Of a stretch of 64,000 bases of DNA, positions 1 to 6,985 are shown piece after piece; the stretch's first letter is position 1, and the number at the start of each line of letters is the position of its first letter. Made by a program: the position numbers and the translations under genes. A model generated the notes under the pieces. That model worked only from the letters and a program-made list of their open reading frames with translations. It had not been told where the DNA came from and did not search any database. Source of the DNA: Mycobacterium rhizamassiliense (GTDB taxonomy: Bacteria > Actinomycetota > Actinomycetes > Mycobacteriales > Mycobacteriaceae); NCBI RefSeq assembly GCF_900157375.1, contig NZ_LT721901.1:5103685-5167684 (forward strand), given 5' to 3'.

Positions 1-325
1 CGTGCACCGCGCGGGTCCGCTCGATCATCACCTGCAGCGCCTCGCGCACGGCGGGGTCCAGGTCGTCCAGCGCCGCCCGCAGCGCGGCGTCGGGCACCCG
101 CACGGCCGGCGGGCGCACTCCGTCGAACGATTCCCCGTATTCCAGGGCCGCCTCGGCGCCCCGGTCCGCCACGGCCTCCACGATGGGCCGCACCTTGGGC
201 ATTACCGCCTCCACATCGGCGCCCCCGCGGGGCAGCGCCGCCCGGAGGCGGGCAGCCGTCAGCTCCGCGCCCCGCAGGTCGATGCGGGCCATCACGGGTG
301 GTGGGCTGGCAGTCACGCTCTCCAT
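1..325 (-). CDS. hisD: Histidinol dehydrogenase, N-terminal part (runs off left edge)
   Basis: HisD carries out the last two oxidations of histidine synthesis, L-histidinol to L-histidine, using NAD+ and zinc in the cytoplasm. Only about 108 codons are inside the window, so the catalytic residues are not visible. The visible N-terminus contains ARIDLRGAELTAARLRAAL and RVPDAALRAALDDLDP, the lead segment I recognise from mycobacterial HisD. The ATG at 325 adds eleven residues before a second ATG at 292; the M. tuberculosis protein starts near the second one, and neither has a clear Shine-Dalgarno sequence, so the start is uncertain. It is divergent from the oxidoreductase gene at 373 with 47 bp between them. 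Confidence 0.9.
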   Translation of the reverse strand, partial: MESVTASPPPVMARIDLRGAELTAARLRAALPRGGADVEAVMPKVRPIVEAVADRGAEAALEYGESFDGVRPPAVRVPDAALRAALDDLDPAVREALQVMIERTRAVH

Positions 326-359
326 TGTCCCAGAGGAACTCAACTCAATATCCGACCGG

Positions 360-365
360 TACTGT
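360..365 (+). promoter_or_regulatory. -10 hexamer TACTGT, probable leaderless promoter
   Basis: TACTGT lies seven bases before the ATG at 373, and there is no Shine-Dalgarno sequence. This fits a transcript that starts at or next to the start codon. Confidence 0.5.
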
Positions 366-372
366 GCGCGTT

Positions 373-783
373 ATGTCTAGGAAGGACCATCCCAACAACG
401 CCCCGGGGTTCCCGATGGTGTATCCGACCTGGTTTGAGAACATCCAGGTCAAATATCTCAATAAGGCGCTCAAGCCGGTCGCCCGCTTCCTGCCGGGAAC
501 GGGAACCATCGAGCATCGTGGCCGCACGTCCGGCAAGACGTACAACACCATTGTGACGACCTACCGCAGTGGCAACGTGCTGGCGATCGCGTTGGGCCAC
601 GGCAAGACGGATTGGGTCAAGAACGTGCTGGCCGCGGGGCAGGCCGACCTGCGGTTCGCCCGCCGCCAGGTGCACATCACGAATCCCCGGGTCCTGCCCG
701 CGGGCTCGGACGGCGAGGGTTTGCCCTGGCTGGTGCGGCTGCAGCTGCGCCAGATGGCGGTGTTGGTCAGCGACATCGCCTGA
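373..783 (+). CDS. Nitroreductase/deazaflavin-dependent oxidoreductase family protein (Rv1598c-like)
   Basis: A 136-residue protein of the small split-barrel family that includes F420H2-dependent nitroreductases. Family-like segments are EHRGRTSGKTYNTIV (residues about 46-60) and GHGKTDWVKNVLAAG, followed by a residue stretch that normally closes the barrel. In this family these loops contact the deazaflavin cofactor F420; the substrate here is unknown. The ATG at 373 was chosen because it follows a TACTGT hexamer by seven bases and keeps the family N-terminus; a longer reading from 298 would run into hisD. Its position beside hisD matches Rv1598c of M. tuberculosis, which supports orthology but not a biochemical role. 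Confidence 0.75.
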   Translation: MSRKDHPNNAPGFPMVYPTWFENIQVKYLNKALKPVARFLPGTGTIEHRGRTSGKTYNTIVTTYRSGNVLAIALGHGKTDWVKNVLAAGQADLRFARRQVHITNPRVLPAGSDGEGLPWLVRLQLRQMAVLVSDIA

Positions 784-851
784 GCAAGCCTTCAGGCCTG
801 TCCCATCCGGGAACTTAGTGCGCCACTCGGCTGAGAATGAGGAGCGGGCAT

Positions 852-1784
852 GTGAAGCTTGCCGACTGTCCGGTCGTTCCCGCCGAGGCGGTAGCCGCCC
901 TGAGCACGGATCGCGGCTTGGGTTGGCGCCTGGCGCGACAGGCCGGGCCCGTTTTGCGAAATCCCGAGGGAAACTGGGTGTTTGTCGTCGGACGGGATGA
1001 GGTCCTAGCGCATCTGGACGATGCGACATTGGACGCCACGCGTGCACTTCCCGAGAGCGATCTCGATGCGCACCAGGTGCTATTCGCGCCCAAATCAGCC
1101 CACGAGATCGCGGCGGCGTTCCGCCCGGAGGCCGCCGCGCTGATCGATCGCTTCGTCGCCGCCGGCGGCGGTGACGCGGTGGCCCAGGTGACCACGCCGA
1201 TGGCCAGCATCGTTTTCGACATCGTGTCGCGCCTGCAGCTACTGCCCGTCGAGCAACTGAATGGGCCGTCCGGCCGTGTCTTCTACGAGGCGTGCCGCAA
1301 CCTGTTCAAACACGCCAGCTGGCACCTCTTCGCGTTGGCGAGCCACCCCGAGCTGTGCGATGTGCTTCGCCGTCAGCCTGAGCTGATACGCGGGTTCGTC
1401 GAAGAGGTCCTACGGCTGGAGCCGATGGTGCCGGGTTGCCAGCGGTTTACTACCCAGCCAACGATCGTCGGTGGGGTGGAGCTGCCGCCCGGCGTGGTGG
1501 TGATGTTGTGTATCGGTGCCGTGCACCGGGACGGCAGCGACGCCATGTCCACTGATGATCTTGTGATCGGCGCTGGGGCGCACCGGCATTGGAGTTTGGG
1601 TGCGGGATCTATGCGTTGCCGTGGCGGGCACATCGTCCGGCAGGTGTTGCGCGTGCTGGTTACGGAGTGGGTCGACCGGGCCGGGCACCTTGGGCTGGCT
1701 CCGGGTTTCCGGCCGGTAGCCGGGTTCCCCAACACTCAGAACTCGTTGTGGCTGCCGGAGCTGCCGCTAGTGACGAGGGCTTAG
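852..1784 (+). CDS. Shortened cytochrome P450-like protein
   Basis: A 310-residue P450-like protein, about 90 residues shorter than usual bacterial P450s. Two diagnostic motifs are present: the K-helix ExxR (EEVLR, residues about 184-188) and a heme-thiolate loop SLGAGSMRCRGGHIVR with Cys256. The I-helix that normally carries AGxDT is missing: FDIVSRLQLLPVEQLN leads through a short linker straight to LFALASHPELCDVL, which in ordinary P450s follows the I-helix. The C-helix heme-propionate motif is also unclear. Oxygen activation is therefore doubtful and the gene may be a relic, although the frame is intact. The GTG at 852 was chosen over the ATG at 837 because AGGAG (840-844) sits seven bases upstream. 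It converges on the alcohol dehydrogenase gene. Confidence 0.65.
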   Translation: MKLADCPVVPAEAVAALSTDRGLGWRLARQAGPVLRNPEGNWVFVVGRDEVLAHLDDATLDATRALPESDLDAHQVLFAPKSAHEIAAAFRPEAAALIDRFVAAGGGDAVAQVTTPMASIVFDIVSRLQLLPVEQLNGPSGRVFYEACRNLFKHASWHLFALASHPELCDVLRRQPELIRGFVEEVLRLEPMVPGCQRFTTQPTIVGGVELPPGVVVMLCIGAVHRDGSDAMSTDDLVIGAGAHRHWSLGAGSMRCRGGHIVRQVLRVLVTEWVDRAGHLGLAPGFRPVAGFPNTQNSLWLPELPLVTRA

Positions 1785-1802
1785 TACCGGTCGACGGGTA
1801 CT
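1783..1802. terminator. Possible bidirectional hairpin between convergent genes
   Basis: AGTACC (1783-1788) and GGTACT (1797-1802) form a six-base-pair stem with an eight-base loop exactly between the two convergent stop codons. There is no T tract, so terminator function is inferred only from position. Confidence 0.3.
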
Positions 1803-2830
1803 CAGGTCCTCGCGTACACCGTCTTGCCGGTCATCGTGGGCCAGGCCGAAGGGGCGTCCTCCCAGGCAACGACGCGGTCGACGGCCGGCGACAGGTCCAA
1901 GCCGCCGGCGAGTAGCTCGAGCACCTGCGGAATGACCGTGCGCGCACTGACGCGTCCGGTGACGAACCGCACGCCGCGGGTGTACATGGGCTGTAGCGGC
2001 ATCTCGACTTTCGGTTGGGAGTAGATCCCCGTGTCGGTGCAGACGCCGTCCGGCCAGGTCGCGCGCAGTGCCGCCGAGAGCGCGCCCGGATCGGCCGTGG
2101 TGTGCACCGTGACCGGGTAGGAGCCCCACGATTTGTCGGGTTTGGCGACATCGTGGACCACCGCACCGAGTTTCTCGGCGGCGGCCAGCCGCTGCGGGTC
2201 GGTGTCGACGTAGTCGACCTGGGCGCCCATTGCCACGGCGAAGGCAGCCGAATACAACCCGATCGACAGCCGCCCGAGCACGAGGACGCGGCGATCGACC
2301 ACGTCGAGCTTGTCCAGCTCCGCACCGAATGGTCCGACGGTCCGCCAGCCGTCGGGGATGTTGTCGGACAGGGATGCGATCGAAACGGGTTCGACCGCCT
2401 CGGGAATCGGGATCAGCATGGCGTCCGCGTACGGCACCAGCACCAGGTCCGACATGAATCCGCCACCGTCCAGGCCGGCGATCGGCGCCATCCCGTAAGC
2501 GGCCATCAATGGCACCGAGCTGCACGATCCGGTCACGCCGCGGCGGCATTCCCGGCATGCTCCGCAGTTGATCTGAAACGGCACCACAACGCGGTCGCCC
2601 GCGCGGACGCCTTTGACGTCATCGCCGACCGCGACAACCTCGGCCAACCCTTCGTGGCCCACGGCGTACCCCGGGGGCAAGGGCAACCGCCCGCGGCACA
2701 CCGCGACGTCGAGGTCGCAACACGCCACCATCAGGGGCCGCACCAACGCCTGCTCTGGGGCCGTGAGCTGCGGCTCCGGCACATCCCGCCACGCGTACCG
2801 CCCGGTCTCTTCGTACGTCAGCTGCCTCAT
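1802..2830 (-). CDS. Zinc-dependent alcohol dehydrogenase (MDR family)
   Basis: A 342-residue medium-chain dehydrogenase/reductase that would oxidise an alcohol or reduce an aldehyde with NAD(P). Visible features: catalytic-zinc region GYAVGHEGLAEVVAVGDDV (residues about 54-72), and the structural-zinc Cys pattern CGACRECRRGVTGSC (C-x2-C-x2-C-x7-C). The Rossmann loop VLVLGRLSIGLYSAAFA departs from strict GxGxxG (G-R-L-S-I-G), so cofactor preference is unclear. The ATG at 2830 follows a hexamer AAGAAT by six bases with TTGACT 18 bases further upstream, and no ribosome-binding site is seen. A TetR gene is divergent at 41 bp with an operator-like palindrome between, so local repression is likely. 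The substrate is unknown. Confidence 0.82.
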   Translation of the reverse strand: MRQLTYEETGRYAWRDVPEPQLTAPEQALVRPLMVACCDLDVAVCRGRLPLPPGYAVGHEGLAEVVAVGDDVKGVRAGDRVVVPFQINCGACRECRRGVTGSCSSVPLMAAYGMAPIAGLDGGGFMSDLVLVPYADAMLIPIPEAVEPVSIASLSDNIPDGWRTVGPFGAELDKLDVVDRRVLVLGRLSIGLYSAAFAVAMGAQVDYVDTDPQRLAAAEKLGAVVHDVAKPDKSWGSYPVTVHTTADPGALSAALRATWPDGVCTDTGIYSQPKVEMPLQPMYTRGVRFVTGRVSARTVIPQVLELLAGGLDLSPAVDRVVAWEDAPSAWPTMTGKTVYART

Positions 2831-2839
2831 CTCAGCATT

Positions 2840-2857
2840 CTTGAGCGATCACTCAAG
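2840..2857. promoter_or_regulatory. TetR-type operator palindrome
   Basis: CTTGAG and CTCAAG flank the core CGATCA, an 18-bp near-perfect inverted repeat with only the pair at positions 7 and 12 mismatched. It lies inside the spacer of the adh promoter and directly before the -10 of the tetR gene, so one bound dimer could block both. Confidence 0.75.
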
Positions 2858-2863
2858 TAAAGT
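2858..2863 (+). promoter_or_regulatory. -10 hexamer TAAAGT of the tetR gene
   Basis: TAAAGT lies seven bases before the GTG at 2871, giving a probable leaderless GTG-initiated transcript. It abuts the operator palindrome. Confidence 0.5.
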
Positions 2864-2870
2864 CAATACC

Positions 2871-3437
2871 GTGCCGAGACCAGATCGCAGCCGCGCAGCG
2901 CTGATCGACCACGCCACCACCCTGTTTCGTCGGCAGGGCTACGCGGCGACCGGTCTCAACCAGATCCTCGAGGGCGCCCGCGTCAAACCCGGTTCGCTGT
3001 ATCACCACTTTCCGCAGGGCAAGCAACAGTTGGCCGCCGCCGTCGTCGACGCCGAAGGGAGCGGCATCGAGCAATTGCTGCGCAGATTCCTGGCGACCGG
3101 CCGACCCGCGGCCGACATCGTCGATCGGTGGATCGACCTGCTGATCGCCGGGCTGGCCGGCGACCAGCGCGACGGCTGCCCGATCGAGCCGATCGCCACG
3201 GAATCGGTGAACGCGAGCCCGCTGGTACGCGAGGCGTCGGCGCGCGCATTCCAGGGTTGGTGTGCGGCGGTCGAAGATCGGCTGCGCGCCGACGACTGGC
3301 CCGCCGCGGACGCGAAACGGGCTGCCCTCTCGGTGATCTCGCTGATCGAGGGCGCGCTGATCCTGTCTCGCATCGCGGGCGACCCGGGCGCGCTGCACGC
3401 CGCCAAGTCCGCCGCGCGCACGCTGCTGCGCGGCTAG
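2871..3437 (+). CDS. TetR/AcrR family transcriptional regulator
   Basis: A 188-residue TetR repressor. The N-terminal helix-turn-helix covers residues about 10-56, with DHATTLFRRQGYAATGLNQI followed by VKPGSLYHHFPQGKQQLAAAV; the YHHF stretch is the typical recognition-helix end. The remainder is an alpha-helical ligand-binding domain containing WIDLLIAGLAGDQRDGCPIEP, a C-terminal pattern common to one TetR subgroup. The start is the GTG at 2871, seven bases after TAAAGT; in-frame upstream codons lie inside the divergent gene. It probably controls itself and the divergent alcohol dehydrogenase through the palindrome at 2840-2857. The inducer is unknown; a substrate of the dehydrogenase or P450 is a guess. 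Confidence 0.88.
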   Translation: MPRPDRSRAALIDHATTLFRRQGYAATGLNQILEGARVKPGSLYHHFPQGKQQLAAAVVDAEGSGIEQLLRRFLATGRPAADIVDRWIDLLIAGLAGDQRDGCPIEPIATESVNASPLVREASARAFQGWCAAVEDRLRADDWPAADAKRAALSVISLIEGALILSRIAGDPGALHAAKSAARTLLRG

Positions 3438-3438
3438 C

Positions 3439-3455
3439 GCGGGCGATGGGCCCGC
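3439..3455. terminator. GC-rich hairpin between tetR and nadC
   Basis: GCGGGC (3439-3444) and GCCCGC (3450-3455) form a perfect six-base-pair stem with loop GATGG in the 18-bp gap between two convergent genes. No T tract follows, so termination is inferred. Confidence 0.4.
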
Positions 3456-4313
3456 CTACATGTCCAGACCGACGTCGAGCACGCGCACCGAGTGGGTCAG
3501 CGCGCCGACGGCCAGGTAATCCACCCCAGTCGTGGCGTAGGCGGCGGCGTTCTCGAGGCTGAGCCCACCCGACGACTCCAGCAGCACCGCGGGGGCCCGC
3601 GCGTCGCGCCGCTGCACGGCGATCTGCGTCTCCCATACCGGGAAGTTGTCCAGCAGGATCAGCTCCGGCTTTTCGGGCAGGACCTCGTCGAGCTGCTCGA
3701 GCGAGTCCACCTCGACCTCGCAGGGCAGATCGGGCGCTGCCTCGCGAACCGCCCGCAGGGCCTCGACCACCGATCCCGCGGCCGCCACATGGTTGTCCTT
3801 GATCAGCGCGGCGTCGCCCAGGCCGAGGCGGTGGTTGACGCCGCCGCCGACCCGCACGGCGTATTTCTGCAGCGCGCGCAGGCCGGGCAGCGTCTTGCGG
3901 GTGTCGCGGACCTTGGCGTGGCTGCCGCTGACGGCCTCGACCCAGGCCGCGGTGGCGGTGGCGATGCCCGACAGGTGGCAGATCAGGTTGAGCGTGGTGC
4001 GTTCGGCGGTCAGCAAGCCCCGGGTCTCGGCGTCCAGCGTCAGCACCGACTGGCCCGGCTCGACGCGGGCGCCGTCGTCGAGGCGATCGAGCACCCGGTA
4101 GCCATCGGCGCCCAGCACCTCGTCGAGGACCAGCAGCGCGATGTCCAGGCCGGCGATCACGCCCGGCTCCCGGGGCACCATCGACGCCGTCGCCCGCACC
4201 TCGGCGGGCACCGTCGACAGCGTGGTGACGTCGGGCCCGTAGCGCAGGTCCTCGGTCAGGGCGCGCTTGATGAGGTCCTTGGCCGCGGAGAGTTCGTCGT
4301 CGGACAGCGCCAT
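3456..4313 (-). CDS. nadC: Nicotinate-nucleotide pyrophosphorylase (quinolinate phosphoribosyltransferase)
   Basis: NadC converts quinolinate and PRPP to nicotinate mononucleotide, CO2 and PPi, the third step of de novo NAD synthesis. The 285-residue length equals that of the M. tuberculosis enzyme. Signature segments include ERTTLNLICHLSGIAT, KVRDTRKTLPGLRALQKYAV (quinolinate and phosphate contacts by Arg/Lys), GGGVNHRLGLGDAALIKDNH and, near the C-terminus, LESSGGLSLENAAAYA, which binds the phosphoribosyl group. Its ATG overlaps the nadB stop by one base (TGATG at 4315-4311), so translation is probably coupled, and it is the last gene of nadA-nadB-nadC. It should follow NrtR control from the operator at 6963-6985. 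Confidence 0.97.
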   Translation of the reverse strand: MALSDDELSAAKDLIKRALTEDLRYGPDVTTLSTVPAEVRATASMVPREPGVIAGLDIALLVLDEVLGADGYRVLDRLDDGARVEPGQSVLTLDAETRGLLTAERTTLNLICHLSGIATATAAWVEAVSGSHAKVRDTRKTLPGLRALQKYAVRVGGGVNHRLGLGDAALIKDNHVAAAGSVVEALRAVREAAPDLPCEVEVDSLEQLDEVLPEKPELILLDNFPVWETQIAVQRRDARAPAVLLESSGGLSLENAAAYATTGVDYLAVGALTHSVRVLDVGLDM

Positions 4314-5890
4314 CAGCAGACCGCCGTCAGCGCCTCGGCGCATATCGCGTGGCGGTCGGCGGCCAACCGGACCACGATGCTGCGGCTTTGGTCTGGCGCG
4401 GCATCGGGGTACTCGGCCCGGTGGTGGCACCCCCGGCTTTCGTTGCGGGTCAATGCCGCCGCGGCCACCGCCCGGGCGGTCAGCGTCAACGCCACGTCCT
4501 CGAAGTCGCGACGGCCGGCCACCGCGCGGGCCCGCGCCTGCGAGAGCGTCGCGGAAAGCTCCTGCAGCCCAACGGAATTGCGCACCACCGATGCGTCCTT
4601 GGTCATCGCGGCCTGCAGGTCGCGGCGCGGCGCGGCGGTGTGCGCAATCGGGTCGGGGCCGGCCGCATCGATTCGCGCGGCCGACAAAGCGTGCTCGGCC
4701 GCGAGGTTTCCGGCGCGGCCGCCGACCACCAGGCCTTCCAGCAAGCTGTTGGACGCCAACCGGTTTGCGCCGTGCATCCCGGTGCGGGCCACCTCGCCCG
4801 CGGCGAACAGGCCGGGCAGCTCGGTCTGCCCGTGCACGTCGGTGACGACGCCGCCGCAGCTGTAGTGGGCGCCCGGAACGACCGGGATGGGTTGGCGGAC
4901 GGGATCGATGCCCGCGGTCCGGCACGAGGCGGTGACGTTGGGGAAACGGCTCTCGAAGCCCGCGATCGCGCGCGCGTCGAGATAGACGCAGGGGTCGCCG
5001 GTGGCCTTCAGCCGCGCGTCGATCGCGCCCGCGACCACGTCGCGCGGGGCCAGGTCGCCCATCGGGTGAACCCCGGCGGTCACCGAATTGCCTTGCCGGT
5101 CAATCAATACCGCACCCTCACCGCGGATGGCCTCGGTGATCAGCGGCCGGCGGCCGTCAGCGCGGCCGGCGAACAGCATGGTCGGGTGGAACTGGATGAA
5201 CTCGACGTCGGCGACCGGGACGCCGGCCCACAGCGCCAGGGCTATTCCGTCGCCGGTAGACCCGTCGGGGTTGGTGGTGGCGCTGTAGAGATGCCCGAGT
5301 CCGCCGGAGGCGAGGATCACCGAAGGCGCGCTGATGATCCCGATCCCGTCGGCGTTGCCCACCGACACGCCCGTGACCGCGGTGCCGTCGTGCAGCACCC
5401 GCAGCGCGACGTGGCCGGCGCGGATGTCCAGCGTCCCGGCGGCGTGGTCGAGCGCGCGCTGCACCTCGGCGCCGGTGGCGTCGCCCCCGGCGTGCACGAT
5501 GCGGCGCCGCGAATGCCCGCCCTCGCGGGTCAGCGCCCACTGGCCGGGGATCGATTCGTCGAATTGTGCGCCGTGCCCGACTAATTCGGTGACCGCGCGG
5601 TAGCCGTCGGCGACGATCGAGTACACGGCGTCGGGGTCGCACATTCCCGCGCCGGCAGCCAGGGTGTCGGCGACGTGGGCCTCGATGGAGTCGTCGTTGT
5701 CGGGCAGCACCACCGCGATTCCGCCCTGCGCGTAGTGCGTCGCGGTCACGCCGTGGGTGCGGTCCGCCTTGTTGAGCACGACGACGCTGCGCCCGGCGCG
5801 GTGGGCGGCCAGCGCGGCGGCCAATCCGGCGACGCCGGTGCCGATGACGACGACGTCGGCGGAGTCCGTCCAGGTGGTGGTGCGGGCCAT
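4313..5890 (-). CDS. nadB: L-aspartate oxidase
   Basis: NadB is the FAD enzyme that oxidises L-aspartate to iminoaspartate, which NadA condenses with dihydroxyacetone phosphate. The 525-residue protein starts with the FAD-binding loop VVVIGTGVAGLAAALAAHRAG (residues about 13-33). It then has the succinate-dehydrogenase-like catalytic segments THYAQGGIAVVL, LTREGGHSRRRIVHAGGDAT and HYSCGGVVTDVHG, whose Arg and His residues bind the dicarboxylate. The C-terminal helical cap has ESRGCHHRAEYPD. The ATG at 5890 was chosen because it overlaps the nadA TAA by one base (TAATG) and gives a length close to the 527 residues of M. tuberculosis; a longer open frame extends into nadA. Confidence 0.97.
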   Translation of the reverse strand: MARTTTWTDSADVVVIGTGVAGLAAALAAHRAGRSVVVLNKADRTHGVTATHYAQGGIAVVLPDNDDSIEAHVADTLAAGAGMCDPDAVYSIVADGYRAVTELVGHGAQFDESIPGQWALTREGGHSRRRIVHAGGDATGAEVQRALDHAAGTLDIRAGHVALRVLHDGTAVTGVSVGNADGIGIISAPSVILASGGLGHLYSATTNPDGSTGDGIALALWAGVPVADVEFIQFHPTMLFAGRADGRRPLITEAIRGEGAVLIDRQGNSVTAGVHPMGDLAPRDVVAGAIDARLKATGDPCVYLDARAIAGFESRFPNVTASCRTAGIDPVRQPIPVVPGAHYSCGGVVTDVHGQTELPGLFAAGEVARTGMHGANRLASNSLLEGLVVGGRAGNLAAEHALSAARIDAAGPDPIAHTAAPRRDLQAAMTKDASVVRNSVGLQELSATLSQARARAVAGRRDFEDVALTLTARAVAAAALTRNESRGCHHRAEYPDAAPDQSRSIVVRLAADRHAICAEALTAVC

Positions 5891-6939
5891 TATTCGCCGC
5901 CGCCCGGCTGGCCGATCTCGATCATCCGCTGCACGCTGCGCCGCCCGAGCGCCGCGATGTCCGGGTCGACGTGCACCTCGTCGGCGCCGTCGACCAGACA
6001 CCGCAGCAGCGCGGCCGGGGTGATCATCTTCATGTACCGGCATGACGCGCGGTCGTTGACGGCCTGGAAGTCGACTTCCGGTGCGGCCCTGCGTAGCTGG
6101 TGCAGCATGCCGACCTCGGTAGCGACCAGGACCTTGCGCGCGTGCGTCTGGTGGGCGGCGTCGAGCATGCCGCCGGTGGACAGGATCTTCACCCGGTCCG
6201 ACGGGAACGCGCCCTCACCGGCCAGGTACAGAGCCGAAGTGGCGCAGCCGCATTCGGGGTGGACGAACAGTTCCGCGTCGGGATTGGCGCGGGCCTGGTC
6301 GGCGAGTTCGTCGCCGTTGATCCCGGCGTGCACGTGGCACTCGCCGGCCCACACGTGCAGATTCTCGCGGCCGGTCATGCGGCGGACGTGGGCCCCGAGG
6401 AATTGGTCCGGGCAGAACAGCACCTCGCGCTCGGGGTCGATGGACTCGACGACGTCGACCGCGTTCGACGAGGTGCAGCAGATGTCGGTGAGCGCTTTAA
6501 CGGCCGCGGTGGTGTTGACGTAGGAGACGACGACGGCGTCGGGATGCTCGTCCTTCCAGGCCCGCAGGTCGTCGGGCGTGATCGAGTCGGCCAGCGAGCA
6601 GCCGGCCCGCTGATCCGGGATGAGCACGGTCTTGTCGGGGCTGAGGATCTTGGCGGTCTCGGCCATGAAGTGCACGCCGCAGAACACGATGGTGCCCTCG
6701 GCGGCGTCGGCGGCGATCCGCGACAGCGCCAGCGAATCGCCGACGTGGTCGGCGACGTCCTGGATGGCCGGCAGCTGGTAGTTGTGCGCCAGCAAGGTGG
6801 CGCCACGCAGGTCGACGAGGCGGCGAATCTCCGCGGCCCACGCCGCGTCGCCGTCCACGCCGTGATAGCCGGTGGGCGAATCGGTGATGCTGGCGACCAT
6901 GTCTTCGGCGAGCGTGTCCATGCGGTTCACGACCGTCAT
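5890..6939 (-). CDS. nadA: Quinolinate synthase A (4Fe-4S)
   Basis: NadA condenses iminoaspartate with dihydroxyacetone phosphate to quinolinate using an oxygen-sensitive [4Fe-4S] cluster. The 349-residue length matches the mycobacterial enzyme. The three expected cluster cysteines can be placed in IVFCGVHFMAETAKIL, WAGECHVHAGI and NDRASCRYMKMI. The substrate-binding motif LLAHNYQLPAIQDVADHVGD lies near the N-terminus and HPECGCATSALYLA near the middle. The ATG at 6939 follows AAAGGAG by five bases, so unlike its divergent regulator this gene has a normal leader. It is first in the nadABC operon, and the promoter region lies in the 46-bp gap that contains the NrtR palindrome. Confidence 0.97.
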   Translation of the reverse strand: MTVVNRMDTLAEDMVASITDSPTGYHGVDGDAAWAAEIRRLVDLRGATLLAHNYQLPAIQDVADHVGDSLALSRIAADAAEGTIVFCGVHFMAETAKILSPDKTVLIPDQRAGCSLADSITPDDLRAWKDEHPDAVVVSYVNTTAAVKALTDICCTSSNAVDVVESIDPEREVLFCPDQFLGAHVRRMTGRENLHVWAGECHVHAGINGDELADQARANPDAELFVHPECGCATSALYLAGEGAFPSDRVKILSTGGMLDAAHQTHARKVLVATEVGMLHQLRRAAPEVDFQAVNDRASCRYMKMITPAALLRCLVDGADEVHVDPDIAALGRRSVQRMIEIGQPGGGE

Positions 6940-6962
6940 GGCGGCTCCTTTCGGACGAGGAG

Positions 6963-6985
6963 GTTTTCGACTTATAATCGAAAAC
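6963..6985. promoter_or_regulatory. NrtR operator (perfect 8-bp inverted repeat) between nadA and nrtR
   Basis: GTTTTCGA (6963-6970) and TCGAAAAC (6978-6985) are perfect inverted arms around CTTATAA. The plus-strand TATAAT -10 (6973-6978) sits in its centre. The site therefore covers the nrtR promoter and lies just upstream of nadA, as expected for a NAD-responsive repressor that controls both. Confidence 0.85.
6973..6978 (+). promoter_or_regulatory. -10 hexamer TATAAT of nrtR (leaderless)
   Basis: A consensus TATAAT lies seven bases before the nrtR ATG at 6986 with no ribosome-binding site. It is buried inside the operator palindrome, giving tight autorepression. Confidence 0.7.

Larger units (their letters stand above)
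2837..2866 (-). promoter_or_regulatory. Promoter of the alcohol dehydrogenase gene
   Basis: Minus-strand TTGACT (2866-2861) and AAGAAT (2842-2837) are separated by 18 bp, with six bases to the ATG. The TetR-type palindrome fills the spacer and reaches into the -10 element. Confidence 0.5.
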
